Origin: Castanea sativa
Taxonomy: Eukaryota > Streptophyta > Magnoliopsida > Fagales > Fagaceae
Reading direction: 5' to 3'
Assembly: GCF_040712315.1 (NCBI RefSeq)
Contig: NC_134017.1
Location: 2,138,001 to 2,202,000, forward strand
DNA: 64,000 nt
In this document: one piece after another, positions 12,284-23,189 of the stretch
How positions within the stretch are numbered: the stretch's first letter is position 1
Layout: every line of letters starts with the position of its first letter
The notes under the pieces: model-generated
The model's input: the letters and a program-made list of their open reading frames with translations, nothing else
What the model was told of the DNA's origin: nothing
The model's database searches: none
Translations under genes and position numbers: made by a program

Positions 12284-15200
12284 ACTCCTTCCCCCATAGA
12301 ACAGCTTGCCCACAAGATGGGGAAATTGCTGTTGGAGGAAGAGCAAATCCTCCCAAGTAGCATCATCTGCAGTTCCCCCTTGCCACTGGATCAGGTGTTG
12401 AGTGATAAGCCTATTTTGAAGTCTATGAGATCTGGTCTGAAGAATAGCTGCAGGTTCAGGTGTAAGGATGCCTTGAGAGTTCACTGTTGGTAACAAGGAA
12501 ATAGCTACTTGGTGTTGGCCCAACTGAGCTTTCAAGCAAGAGACATGGAAGACTGGATGAATAGCAGAACCAGCAGGTAAATCCAATCTATAAGCAACCT
12601 CTCCAATTTTCTCAAGAACTTGGAAGGGACCAAAAAACCTGGGAGAGAGTTTATGAGTAGCTCTATAAGCCACTGACTGCTGCTTGTAAGGCTGTAATTT
12701 TAAGTAAACCCAATCACCCACATTAAATGCTCTCTCACTTCTATGAAGGTCATATTGCTGCTCATACGAGCTTGTGCATCCACCACATTCTGTCTGAGCA
12801 AGGATAGGATATGTTGCCTGGACTGTAAAAATGAGTCCACAGCTGCCACTTGGGCTGTACCTGGTATGTAATCCAACAAATGAGAAGGGGGAAGACCATA
12901 CACAGCCTCATATGGAGTTAATTTTGTAGCTAAATGGTAATTACTGTTGAACCAAAATTCAGCTAAATACAACCAATCTGACCATTCAGTAGGCCTATCT
13001 GCAGAAAAAGACCTCAAGTATAGTTCTAAACATCTATTCACCACTTCTGTCTGCCCATCAGTTTGGGGATGATAAGCTGAAGACATGGCAAGTTGAGCTC
13101 CCTGTAGTTTGAACAATTCAGCCCAAAACTTGGCAGTAAACACAGGATGCCTGTCAGAAACAATGGAAGTTGGCATACCATGTAGCTTCAAAACATTTTG
13201 AGAAAATAATGCAGCCACCTTAGCAGCAGAGTAGGGATGAGACAACCCAATGAAGTGGACATACTTAGTGAGCCTATCCACTACCACCATGATTGTATCT
13301 AACCTTTGGGAAGTAGGTAATCCACCAACAAAGTCCATACTAACAGCAGTCCAAGGCCTAGTGGGAATGGGTAGGGGCTGTAACAACCCAGCTGGTTTGC
13401 AAGTCTCATGCTTCATTTGCTAGCAGATACCACATTCCCTGATATGCAACTTCAAGTCTGATTTCATGCCTACCCAAAAGAAGTCCTGTTTCAATCTATG
13501 GAAAGATTTGAGGAAACCAGAATGGCCTCCCAAAGGGCTGTCATGAACCAAATGAAGCACTTTAGACTTCAACCCACTGTGCGAGTCCAAGTAAACTCTC
13601 CCTTTGTACAAAATCAAACCATTTTGCAGGGAAAAGAATCTAGAACAAGTTGAACCAGATTGCAGTTGGTGCAGCAGTTGGTGCATTTCAGGGGAAGATT
13701 GATAGCTAGCCTTCAATTCCACAATCCAAGAAGGACTTGGAAAGGAAATCAAACACAAGCAGGGAGAGTGCACTGAAGTGCTGAATACAGAAGCATCCTC
13801 AGGAACAAGATCTGACTCAGTCCTCCTAGATAAGGCATCAGCAACTTTGTTCTCACATCCTTTTTTATATTCCACCACAAACAAATACCCTAACAACTTA
13901 GTTAGCCATTTCTGTTGAGAAGGGGTAGCAATTCTCTGCTCTAGGATATACTTCAAGCTTTGTTGATCAGTTTTAATAATAAATGGCCTGCCTAAGAGAT
14001 ATGGTCTCCATTTATGCACTGCTGTGACCAATGCTAACAACTCTTTTTCAGAAGTAGACAATTGCAAAGCTTTGCACTTAAGAACTTGACTGTGAAATGC
14101 AATTGGTATTTGGTGCTACATCAAAACAGCTCCTAAACCACCCCCTGATGCATCACATTCAATTATGAAGGGTTGGCTAAAATCAGGCAGAGCAAGAACT
14201 GGAGGCTTACTAACAGCTAACTTGAGTCGTAGGAAAGCCTTATCCGCTGCATCAGACCACACAAAGGCGTTTTTTTTAAGCAAAGCAGTCAAGGGAGCAG
14301 CAATCTGACCATAATTCTGAATAAACTTCCTGTAGTAACCAGTCAAACCCAAAAATCCCTTCAAAGCTTTGACAGAATTCGGAGTTGGCCAGGCCTCCAT
14401 AGCAGCAGTCTTCCTCGGATCAGTGCTAACACCATTACCAGAAATAATATGACCCAAATATTCTACCTCTGGGCAGCCAAAGGCACATTTGCTTCTCTTG
14501 GCATACAATTGGTGATGTTGCAGCAGCCCCAACACTGATCTAAGATGTTGAAGATGAAGCTCTAAGGTTGGGCTAAAAACTAAGATGTTATCAAAAAATA
14601 CTAGTACAAACCTTCTCAAATAAGGCCTAAAAGCATCATTCATAAGGGCCTGAAAAGTGGATGGAGTATTAGTTAAGCCAAATGGCATAACTAAGAACTC
14701 ATAGTGGCCATCATGTGTCCTAAATGCAGTCTTTGGAACATCCTCCTCCTTCATACGAATCTGATGGTAACCTGATCTTAAATCAAGCTTAAAGAAGATG
14801 GTGGAATTAGCAAGGTCATCCAATAACTCATCAACTACAAGTATGGGAAACTTGTCTTTGATTGTAGCTTGACTCAAAGCTCTATAGTCAATGCACATTC
14901 TCCAAGAACCATCTGTCTTCCTCACCAACAAAACTGGAGAAGAAAAAGGGCTTCGGCTAGGCCTGATAGAACCAGCTTCCAACAAATCAGTCATAATCTT
15001 CTCAATTTCAGTTTTTTGGAAATGTGGGTACCTATAAGGCCTTTGGCAGATTGGAGAAGCCCCATCCTTTAAAAGAATTTGATGTTCATGCCCTTTAGAA
15101 GGTGGTAAACCTATGGGATGTATCAAAAACTGAGGCAAACTCCAGCAACAGCTTCTCAATCAGAGGATCACAAGCTGGCTGAGATGGAGAAGTTCCTGAA

Positions 15201-16768
15201 CCCAATGAAACTATCTGCAGAAAAATTCTCTTCCTAATAGGCTTCCTAAAGAAATGTTCACCTTCTTGAAGAGTAGAATTAGAAATATGCAAACCAAACA
15301 AGGTAACAGATTTGCCAAGATGCATGAAATTCATGGATAATGCCAAAAAATCCCATTGAATCATACCCAAAGACCTAAGCCATTGAGTGCTTAAGACCAA
15401 CTCACAATCCCTTAAGGGTAAGACATTCAAGTCCATAGAAAATACATGACCTTGCATAGCCACTTTGACATCTAAACAAACGCCCTTAGTCTTAATGGCT
15501 TCTCCATTAGCTACCTTAACCTCAAATGACATAGTAGGATCCAAATGCAGTTGTAACTTGGAAAGAATTGCAGCATCAAGGAAGTCATGAGTGCTACCAG
15601 TGTCAATCAAGATGGTAACCCAATGACCATTAATTGTGCCCCTAATTCTCATTGTACCAGGTGAAGGGCTACCTAAAAGAGCATAAAGGGTAATATCTGC
15701 TTCAACCATGTTACGTTTAGACCCACCAGACACATGATGAGGCATATCAGAAACAGGATTTAATGAACTATCATTATCATTAAGTTCCACCAATTGTACA
15801 TTAGAACTAGAACCTTGAAAGGGGCAAAGGCCTTCCAACAAAAAGAACTTAGAAGACTTACAATGGTGTCCAGGTTGAAATTTCTCATCATAATTAAAGC
15901 AGAGTCCTTTCTTCCTCCTCTCTCCCATCTGTGCTGGTGACAATTTCTGCAAAGGCATCTTGAACTTGGAGTCCAACTTAGTATCAGGTCTTGGTCCGAG
16001 AATTGAAGGTTTAAACAATTCCAATGAGGATGATTTTAGAAATTTCCTACTACTCATCACATATTCCTCTTGAATTTTAGCCAAACCAAAAGCCTCATTA
16101 AGAGTTTTTGGATTAAGCATTTTTACAGGCAGCCTAATTTCATTTCTAAGGCCACTGAGGAAACAACTCAGTTTGTGATTTTCAGACAAATCCCTAATTT
16201 TGTTGGAGAGAGCTTCAAATTGCCCTTTGTAGTTAATCACGTTACTTGTTTGTCTTAACCTTGTCAAGGCCTCCATAGGATTTTCATAGGCAGATGAACC
16301 AAACCTGATTAACAGGGCCTCCACAAAGCTCTCCCAAGCCACAAACAACCCTGATGCTTCACAATCTTGAAACCAGACTAAAGCATCACCATCCATATGA
16401 AAAGAAGCCATCAGAAGCCTCTCACTAAGTGGGGTTTGATAGAAATTGAAGTATTGATTAGCTTTGTATACCCACGTCGTTGGATCCTCTCCTCTAAATC
16501 TTGGAAATTCAAGTCGCACACTTTTAGCCAAGCTCTGTAATGGCAAAGTCACAGCTTGGGACGATGGTGTCTTGGGCGATGAGGGTTGTTGTCTCTTCTC
16601 TTCAGCATCAGTTAACTTTTGTAAGGCAACACTAATGGCGTTTAACTACTGGGTATGGACATTCAGTTGATTGGTGATTTCTTGAAGAGAGTGGGCATGG
16701 TGGTCTATGGTGGTACGTAAGGATGCAATGGATTCATTGATATACGAAGTAGATCGAGTTTCAGCCAT
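12278..16768 (-). pseudogene. Gag-Pol polyprotein of the chromovirus, multiply broken
   Basis: Gag starts at the ATG at 16768. It has a TAG at 16646-16648 (codon 41), then continues in frame with EFPRFRGEDPTTW and a degenerate zinc knuckle (CFNYDE instead of C-x2-C). Protease has the active site IDTGSTHDFL. A frameshift near 15120 separates protease from RT (15159-14116). The RT YxDD box reads VFFDN, so the second catalytic Asp is lost. A TAG at 14116-14118 stands in the RNase H start (AVLM-stop). Integrase has the HHCC zinc finger, a TAG at 13420-13422 and DDE residues around SDRHPVF and QTEVVNR. A second frameshift near 12767 precedes the chromodomain-like QHLIQWQGGTADDATWED. It cannot make a working polyprotein. 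Confidence 0.9.
12284..12296 (-). other. Polypurine tract
   Basis: Read on the minus strand it is GGGGGAAGGAGT, directly next to the 3' LTR. This is the expected plus-strand primer position. Confidence 0.85.
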
Positions 16769-16784
16769 GGTCGTAGGAAAGAGG

Positions 16785-16796
16785 GCTCTGATACCA
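16785..16796 (-). other. Primer binding site for initiator tRNA-Met
   Basis: On the minus strand it reads TGGTATCAGAGC, the usual plant iMet primer site, two bases from the 5' LTR (16799-17177). Confidence 0.95.
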
Positions 16797-16798
16797 AT

Positions 16799-17177
16799 TG
16801 TTAAGAGCTTGGTAAATCAGAAAGATTGCAAGAATTGGAAAGGGAGAAAGAAGAAGTGTTGGTTAGCTTCGAGGGTAACCTCCTCCAAACAGAGCAAGAT
16901 TAGAAAAGACTTTGAGGGAAGAAACTGAATTCATTCTATACTTCCCATTCTCTGTCAACAATTGGAGTTATATACAATTACAACCAATTCCCAAATCCTC
17001 TAATTCGTAACTACTCGCTTAACTAACTCTAACCAACTCTAACCACCTTATTAACTAATTCTCAATTACTCACTTATGCCTTGCACCAGCATTGCACGTG
17101 ACTAAGCAAAGTACAATTATATGCACAACTACTGAGCACAACACTCCCTAAGTACACACACACACAGCATCTTAACA
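16799..17177 (-). repeat. 5' LTR of the chromovirus
   Basis: 379 bp with the same ends as the 3' LTR; it would carry the element's promoter. It adjoins the primer binding site and is followed by the CATCA target duplication. Confidence 0.95.
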
Positions 17178-17321
17178 CATCAGCAGTTTATAAAATTTTT
17201 TGTAAAATAGTTTGTATCTCTAGCATTATTTGTCATTTTTTTATTTCACAAAAAAGTTTCTTAAAATAATTTACTAACATATCATCTAAAGGCATACTTT
17301 AGTAAAACTCAAAATGAAATA

Positions 17322-18865
17322 GGCGTAAATGCACTTTTAGTCCTTACATTTTGGGACTTTTTCTATTTTGGTCCCTACATTTTATTTTTACCACTTTTAG
17401 TCCCTAAACCAATTAACGCGTGACATTTAAGTCTTTATCGTCACCCAACTAACAGAAAATGTTGACGTGGCTAACGGCACAGTAAAGTAATAATTAAAAA
17501 ATCTATTTTGCATTAAAAAATTGCCACATCAGAGTTTAAATTAATTTTAATTAAATAAAAAAAATTAAAAACAAAAAATTGAACATAAACGTCTACAACA
17601 ACAAATCCAGAATCAAGAACATGAACATCAAACTCAGAATCAAGAACATGAACATCAACGAACAACAAACCCAAAATTAAGAACATGAACAACAAACCCA
17701 AAATTAAGAACATGAACATCAAACCCAGAATCAAGAACATGAACATCAAAGAACAACAAACCCAGGATCAAGAACATGAACATCAAACCCAGAATCAAGA
17801 ATATGAACATTAATAACAACAAAATAGATCAGACTGAACCACACCCAAACCAACAACAACAAACCTACACTGATCAGACCAACAACAACAACAAACCCTA
17901 CAATCCCAACCAACGAACCTAGTCAAACCCAGCACCCAACAACAAGCTCCCTTCCATCGAGACGGAATCGGACCGAGATTCCTATCGAAAAAGCTACGCC
18001 GCTCTCTCTCTCTTCACTTCGCTTTGCTTTCTCCGATCCCAAACACAAGAGATTTGACCACAACAACAGTAAGAATAGCCCAGACAGAGTATCAGCTAAG
18101 GTCTTTGACCGGTTCTTTTAAGAAAATCAGCAGCGAAATGAGAGTCAAAGCTAGACCCATTTTCGCTGAGAACACAATCTTTCTAGGGTCGCTCCGACCC
18201 ATCTTCCAAGCTTTGTAACCCACATCTTTCACTGTTCTCCATAGCCTCGAAACTCTATCCTTAACCGAACCAAATGACCAACACTTGGTCCCTGCTTCTT
18301 CTTCTTCTTCTTCATAGGGTCCTAGAGGATTGAACCCACCTAGCTCGGAGTACCCCTTTATTGATAGCAACCTCTCTCTCTTCTCTGTAAAAGTGTATCT
18401 GAAAGAACCCAATTTGCCTGCCGTTTCAGCAAATCACAGTTTGTGAAAAGAAACTTGAAAATTATAGACCAATCATGTATAGTTGTAAAGTAAAGTTGGG
18501 TTTTTTTTTGCTTTTTGTTAAAGACGATATTTGAGAACTTTGATTTGGGCACGAAATTCGAGAGCACAAGTTTTTTTTTTTTTTGAGAAACAGAGCACAA
18601 GATTAATTTTGTTTTTAATTTTTTCTTATTTAATTAAAATTTATTTAAACTCTGGCGTGGCAACTTTTTAATGTTAAAATAGATTTTTTTTAATTATTAT
18701 TTTACTGTACCGTTAGCCACGTCAGTATTTTCTGTTAGTTGGGTGACGATAAGGACTTAAATGTCACACGTTAATTGGTTTAGGGACTAAAAGTGGTAAA
18801 AATAAAATGTAGGGACCAAAATAGAAAAAGCCCCAAAATGTAGGGACTAAAAGTGAATTTACGCC
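17322..18865. mobile_element. Pack-MULE carrying an ALMT gene fragment
   Basis: A 1544-bp Mutator-like element without transposase. The termini are GGCGTAAATGCACTTTTAG and its inverse ending AATTTACGCC, and inverted repeats extend for roughly 200 bp. It is flanked by a perfect 9-bp target duplication AATGAAATA (17313-17321 and 18866-18874), the Mutator hallmark. The empty site is present once at 36689-36697 in unit 2, so it inserted after the segmental duplication. Inside are a 24-27-bp minisatellite around 'aagaacatgaacatcaaa' (about 17590-17830) and a captured host exon (18063-18420). A related lone terminus lies at 2380-2614. Confidence 0.92.
18063..18420 (-). pseudogene. Captured 5' exon fragment of an ALMT anion channel
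   Basis: The minus strand reads GKLGSFRYTFTEKRERLLS, an acidic linker, and then KMGRSDPRKIVFSAKMGLAL, LLIFLKEPVKDLS, a TGA, and YSVWAILTVVVV. This is the cytosolic N-terminus and first membrane helices of aluminium-activated malate transporters. Normal members have Arg where the stop lies, so CGA became TGA. Similarity ends at about 18063, where the sequence joins unrelated element DNA. The native ATG is not preserved: the frame reaches the Lys-Leu-Gly start without a Met. It is a dead fragment as protein but could give antisense or small RNA against its donor. The donor gene is not in the window. Confidence 0.85.
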
Positions 18866-18874
18866 AATGAAATA

Positions 18875-19572
18875 CTAGGAAAAGTGGCAAACTAAATGGA
18901 ATGGAGCATGAAGTAGTAATGTATACTTTTTCTTCTTTTCTTCTTTTTTACTTTTCTTCCTTACTTTTCTTTACTCAAATATAGGATTAAAGCTTTTTCA
19001 GAATTGTGTCAAAGTATTTTTGTTAAATACAAATGTTATCTTTTATAGAACTCTATGCAAACGTTTGTTAAATACAGATGTTATCCTTTATAGAACTCTA
19101 TGCAAACGTGATAGTAAAGATTCTCTAAAAGTTTATGCTACCATATGGTATAACATAATCAGTGATGATATAACACATTGTGACTTAATAAAGTTTATTC
19201 AATGTAACGCAATCGAAAATTACATAAGTGAATATATAACCTACATTGACGAGGTTAAGTGCCTTTTGTAACTTAACTAGCAGCTTACCTTTTTGGCATT
19301 TTCAATGGAGTTGTCCAAAATTCAAAATCCCACATCCTCGTTGTATTTGTTGAATCTATCAAAAAAATAAAACAAACAAAAATCCTTACAAATATGGGAC
19401 TAATCCTAATAATCTTGCTAACACAATAAAAAAAAAAAAGTCATTGATATATTTCTCCATCATATTAAACTAACCCAAGAGGTGCCAAAAGCCATGCTAA
19501 TAATCTTACTAACACAATGAAAAGAGTCATTGATTTATTTCTCTATCATATTAAACTAACCTAAGAGATGCT
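18875..19572. other. Unit 1 spacer
   Basis: AT-rich spacer matching about 36698-37432 of unit 2. It includes a short local repeat at 19020-19110 ('gttaaatacaatgttatcc' type, twice), absent from unit 2. No gene is seen. Confidence 0.5.
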
Positions 19573-19737
19573 GTGAATTCCAATTAACTCAACTGGTAAA
19601 GTCTCTGATGGTTGAATAAGAAATCTAGGGTTTAATCACCGCCTACACTAAAAATTGATTGGTATATTGGTCTGATAATAAAGAGCTATCATTAGAAGTG
19701 AACGCCATAGGTTGAAATTCTGGAAAAAAAAAAAAAT
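19573..19737 (+). mobile_element. tRNA-derived SINE (shared by both units)
   Basis: Pol III-like boxes: A box 'taactcaactggtaaag' and B box 'gggtttaatcaccgcc', ending in an A tract. It is flanked by the target duplication 'ctaagagatgct' (19561-19572 and 19738-19749). The same insertion is at 37433-37612, so it is older than the segmental duplication. Confidence 0.8.
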
Positions 19738-19749
19738 CTAAGAGATGCT

Positions 19750-20911
19750 AAGAGACTTGTAATTCAATTCGTTGCTACCTCTAGGTGTTTCTAAAACATC
19801 TATGATTCAAATCCACCCTCCTTATTGAACTATCAAATTATCGCTAAAACAATAACAACGACAAAAACTAATAGGTCATTCATAAGCCTATGCTAAAAGT
19901 TTTATAGATTTAAATGATGACAAACCACGAGAGAAAATGTACTTGTTATTTTAGTATTGTAATATAAAGCACTTCGTAATCCATATAGCCAAGAATCTTA
20001 ATGTTCAATGGTATTACCAAGTTCTTCTAATGTTAAGATTTTAGGTTCAAATATTCTGTACCCTATTTGTTGCAACTTGCAAGGAAAAAGAAAGAACAAT
20101 AGTTAACGTAATAAAATGAAAATTCATATGCATTGGGGTTACATTAAAATAATGCCTAAAAATTTGATTTAATAAAATTTAACGCTTATAATATGCATGA
20201 TAATCTTCTATAGAGAGAGAGAGAGAGAGAGAGACAGAGTTATTTGATCTTCCCTTAATTGTAAGTCAAATAAAAATATGAAAATTTAGGTTTATAAGAT
20301 TTTCATTAAATTTCCTTCTCAAAAAAAGAAGAAGAGATTTTCATTAAGTTCATTGGTAAAAATATAATTCTCAAATAATAGTCATAAAAGGAAAAAAAAA
20401 ATTAATAATTAATACATTTCATAGAAACCCCTCAACTATAAAGGTAAAATTTCACACATTTATAATATCATAAATAAAGCCAACTTCCCCTTTTTTTTAA
20501 TGGAAAAATTACACTTTTCTACCATGAATTATGACTATGATTACACTTAAACATATGAATTATTGAAACATATGGTTGACCCCTTAATTTTAAAAATATA
20601 TTACACTTACGTTCTACAAAATGTTTTGCTGGTAATTACGGAGTATGATGGAATCTAGCAATGAAGGACTAATTTACCCTTTTGATGTCTATCTTGAAGA
20701 GAGGAGTAAAATGGTCTTTCAATATTAAATTCTATCATAATCAATACAAAAATAGACAGTGGGGGGACATTGAAACAATTTTAGGGGGTCGATTGTGTGT
20801 TTTGATAATTTATGGGATTAACAAGTGTAATCATAGTGAAAGATTAAGATGGAAAGATATAATTTATCCTTTTTTTTTGGACCAATAATTTATCCTATTT
20901 TAAATGTAGCT

Positions 20912-20950
<39 letters not shown>

Positions 20951-21210
20951 ATTTTAATGTAGTTTAAAATATGACTTTTCTTGTGCACTTTATTTTTTGC
21001 ATTGGACACAAATAAAAGGATGGGATTTTTGTCACAAATTTAGAGGAATCATTGATTTTTTTATATTGTTTTTAAAGGATTTTTTTTTTTGAGAAATGTT
21101 TTAAGAGGAATAAGATTCATAAATTTGATGCTTTGTTTAGTATTTACATAGGATGAGTAATTCAATTTTAAAGAGCCACCATCCAAAAATAGACCAATTT
21201 TTAGAACTTT
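19750..21210. other. Unit 1 spacer with SSRs
   Basis: Non-coding spacer; (GA)n at about 20212-20234 and (TA)n at about 20912-20940. From about 20690 to 21833 it has no counterpart in unit 2, where the sequence jumps from 'ccttttga' to 'ggattgcattc' near 38780. Unit 2 therefore looks deleted. Confidence 0.5.
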
Positions 21211-21542
21211 GGGTAAAATACAATTTTAGTCTCTAAATTTTACCAGGTATTTGTTTTTTATCCCTAAACTTTAAGAAGTTCATTTTTCGTCCCTAATCTA
21301 CGAAAAAGTTCATCTTTCGTCTCTAAACTATTGAAATTTTTTTATGTATGTCCTTAAACTTTACTAAAAGTTCGTTTTTCATCCCTAAGCTATCAAAAAA
21401 AGTTTTTTTTTATCCTTATTTTTTGTCTTAGAACCATTGGAAAAACTCTTTACAAAGTTTAGGGATAAAAAAAACTTTTTAAAGTTTAGGGATGAAAAAC
21501 AAAATTTTGTTATAGTTTAAGGATAAAAATAGTATTTTACCC
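21211..21542. mobile_element. Foldback MITE with 9-bp target duplication
   Basis: A 332-bp inverted repeat over nearly its whole length, with ends GGGTAAAATACAATTTTAG and AATAGTATTTTACCC. It is flanked by the perfect 9-bp direct repeat TAGAACTTT (21202-21210 and 21543-21551). A 9-bp duplication suggests a Mutator-type MITE. It could fold into a long hairpin. Confidence 0.8.
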
Positions 21543-22182
21543 TAGAACTTTATCCAAATGAAAATCAATAAAATTGGAAATTAGAAATATTTATAAAAAT
21601 TAACCATAAAGAGAAATTATAGTTTCAAAAGTGAATATTATTGTGGACTATAAATAATATATAGCATCGTCTTTCTTTTTTTCTTTTTTTTTTGATGAAT
21701 AGAATAGTCTATTTTAATTTATAAAAAGTGATTGATTTAAAATTTTCGAAAGGATGCCCTTTATATATCCGCCAAGTATGTATTGCGCACACACATATAT
21801 ACTCATACACACACATATATATTAAAATTTTCTTCGAGGATTTGCATTCTATTAAGTAAAGAATTTGATTGGAAATCGGTTTTTAATGCAATGTTTGTAT
21901 GTATATCATTAAAGTAGATATCAATTTGTTTTTGTTATAAATGAAGTTCAACACTGAATCTTTTATTTGATGATAAAATACTTTTATAATTGAGGTAATT
22001 TGAATCTACAACAATATGAATAATTAATTGTGCTAAAACTTTTCCTATACAAAATAAAAAATTGTACTAAAAGTCTAAAAACTTAAAAAAGTTTTTTTTT
22101 TTTTGAAATCCATATATCTAGACAAGAAATTGAAAACTCATTATAAATGGGCCAAAAGAAAATTTATACTTTATACAAATTT

Positions 22183-22490
22183 TAATATTTTTTTATACAA
22201 GATAGAAATTATACGATAGAATAATCTAAGTGTATATGTGTGTGAAGCTCCCTTTTAGAGACCTGGACCTTGAACTTTGTCTCCCACACCCTACAAGTAA
22301 CCCATTTGGTAATAGTATTTAAGTATTGTTGTTTAGTTTTCACTGTTTTGAAAATACTTGTTTGAGTGTTATAGAAATACGTATTAGAAATGTTATTGCT
22401 GTTTAAATACTGAAAACTGTTATTTAAACAACAGTGCCAAGCAACTCCTATACTTGTGAAGTGACTATTGCACTAACGATGCGTTGTGAT
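22183..22490 (-). mobile_element. SINE interrupted by a MITE
   Basis: The outer sequence (22183-22300 and about 22443-22490) belongs to the same SINE family as 22805-22979: 'aatctaagtgtatatgtgtg' and then 'cttgtgaagtgac'. A MITE of about 140 bp, with ends near 'cccatttggtaatagt' and 'aacaacagtgccaag', splits it. Unit 2 has the MITE and the left part of the SINE at 39120-39380 but lost the right part. Confidence 0.6.
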
Positions 22491-22804
22491 TTTTTAATAT
22501 TCAAAACTGTGTATATGATTTTTTTTTTTTACCTCTAATCATAAAATTTAGCTGCTTTTAATTAATTTTCTATTACATACTCACAAGTTAAGTAATGCTA
22601 TAAACATTAATTATTTTACAACATTTTTACAAATTAATATTGTGGACAACTTTTTATTTGTTTTCATTTAAGTCTACTATTAACATCGTCTTTTCATTTA
22701 CCAATAATCACTTACCACAATTTTTTTTCTTAAAAAAAAATCACTCATCACATTAGTAATTTGTAAATTTTTTTTACAAAATAATTTGAATCTCTTGCAT
22801 TACT

Positions 22805-22979
22805 TTTTTTTTTTTTTTTTTTATACAAGATAAAATTTCTACTCTAACTTAATCTAAGTGTATATGTGTGTGAAGCTCTCTCCTGGAGACTTGAACCCCG
22901 ACCATTACCCCCCACATCCCACATCCCACAAACATTTATACTTGTAGAGTAACCAACACACCAAGGGTGTGCGGTGGTA
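22805..22979 (-). mobile_element. SINE inserted only in unit 1
   Basis: A tRNA-like SINE with a poly-T left end (its A tail) and the B-box-like 'GGGTTCAAGTC' on the minus strand. It is flanked by 'gcattact' (22797-22804 and 22980-22987). The empty site is near 39737 in unit 2. Another family member is at about 62480-62655. Confidence 0.8.
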
Positions 22980-23189
22980 GCATTACTCTTTCAAAATTAC
23001 ATTCATTAATCCTACTTGTTAATTCAAAAACGTAAATAAATAAATTACATTAAAAAAACGTAAATAAATAAGAAAAAGAAAAAGAAAAAAAAGAGTTGGA
23101 TGAGAATTGGATAGGTTACATTATGACAATATATCACGGCTGTGTAAGTTGTACCTTCTGAGAATAATAAAGTTATTTCCAAATTGGCA

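Larger units (their letters stand above)
11905..17177 (-). mobile_element. Ty3/gypsy chromovirus LTR retrotransposon, full length but dead
   Basis: A complete 5273-bp element on the minus strand. Its LTRs (11905-12283 and 16799-17177) are both 379 bp, begin TG and end CA, and are flanked by the 5-bp target duplication CATCA (11900-11904 and 17178-17182). The empty site is 'catatcagcag' near 35460 in unit 2. I count 11 differences between LTRs (about 2.9%), so insertion is fairly recent but not new. Domain order is gag, protease, RT, RNase H, integrase and a chromodomain-like tail, which is the chromovirus order; the short LTRs recall the Reina clade. The internal genes carry stops and frameshifts, so it is not autonomous. 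Confidence 0.95.
11771..17234. repeat. MITE of about 200 bp, split by the LTR element
   Basis: Terminal repeats read 'gctaccgccacaaactatttt' on the left and, on the right, 'ttgtaaaatagtttgtatct' followed by 'ctagcatta', which is its inverse. The MITE halves are 11771-11904 and 17178-17234. Relatives occur at 35333-36606 (split by a MULE), 22592-22989 (split by a SINE), 39530-39755, 56866-57033 and 57044-57237. Confidence 0.7.

Noticed and set aside
17513..17749. Minus-strand repetitive hydrophobic frame
   Set aside because: It is the minisatellite of the Pack-MULE translated; the repeats shift frame and there is no start context.
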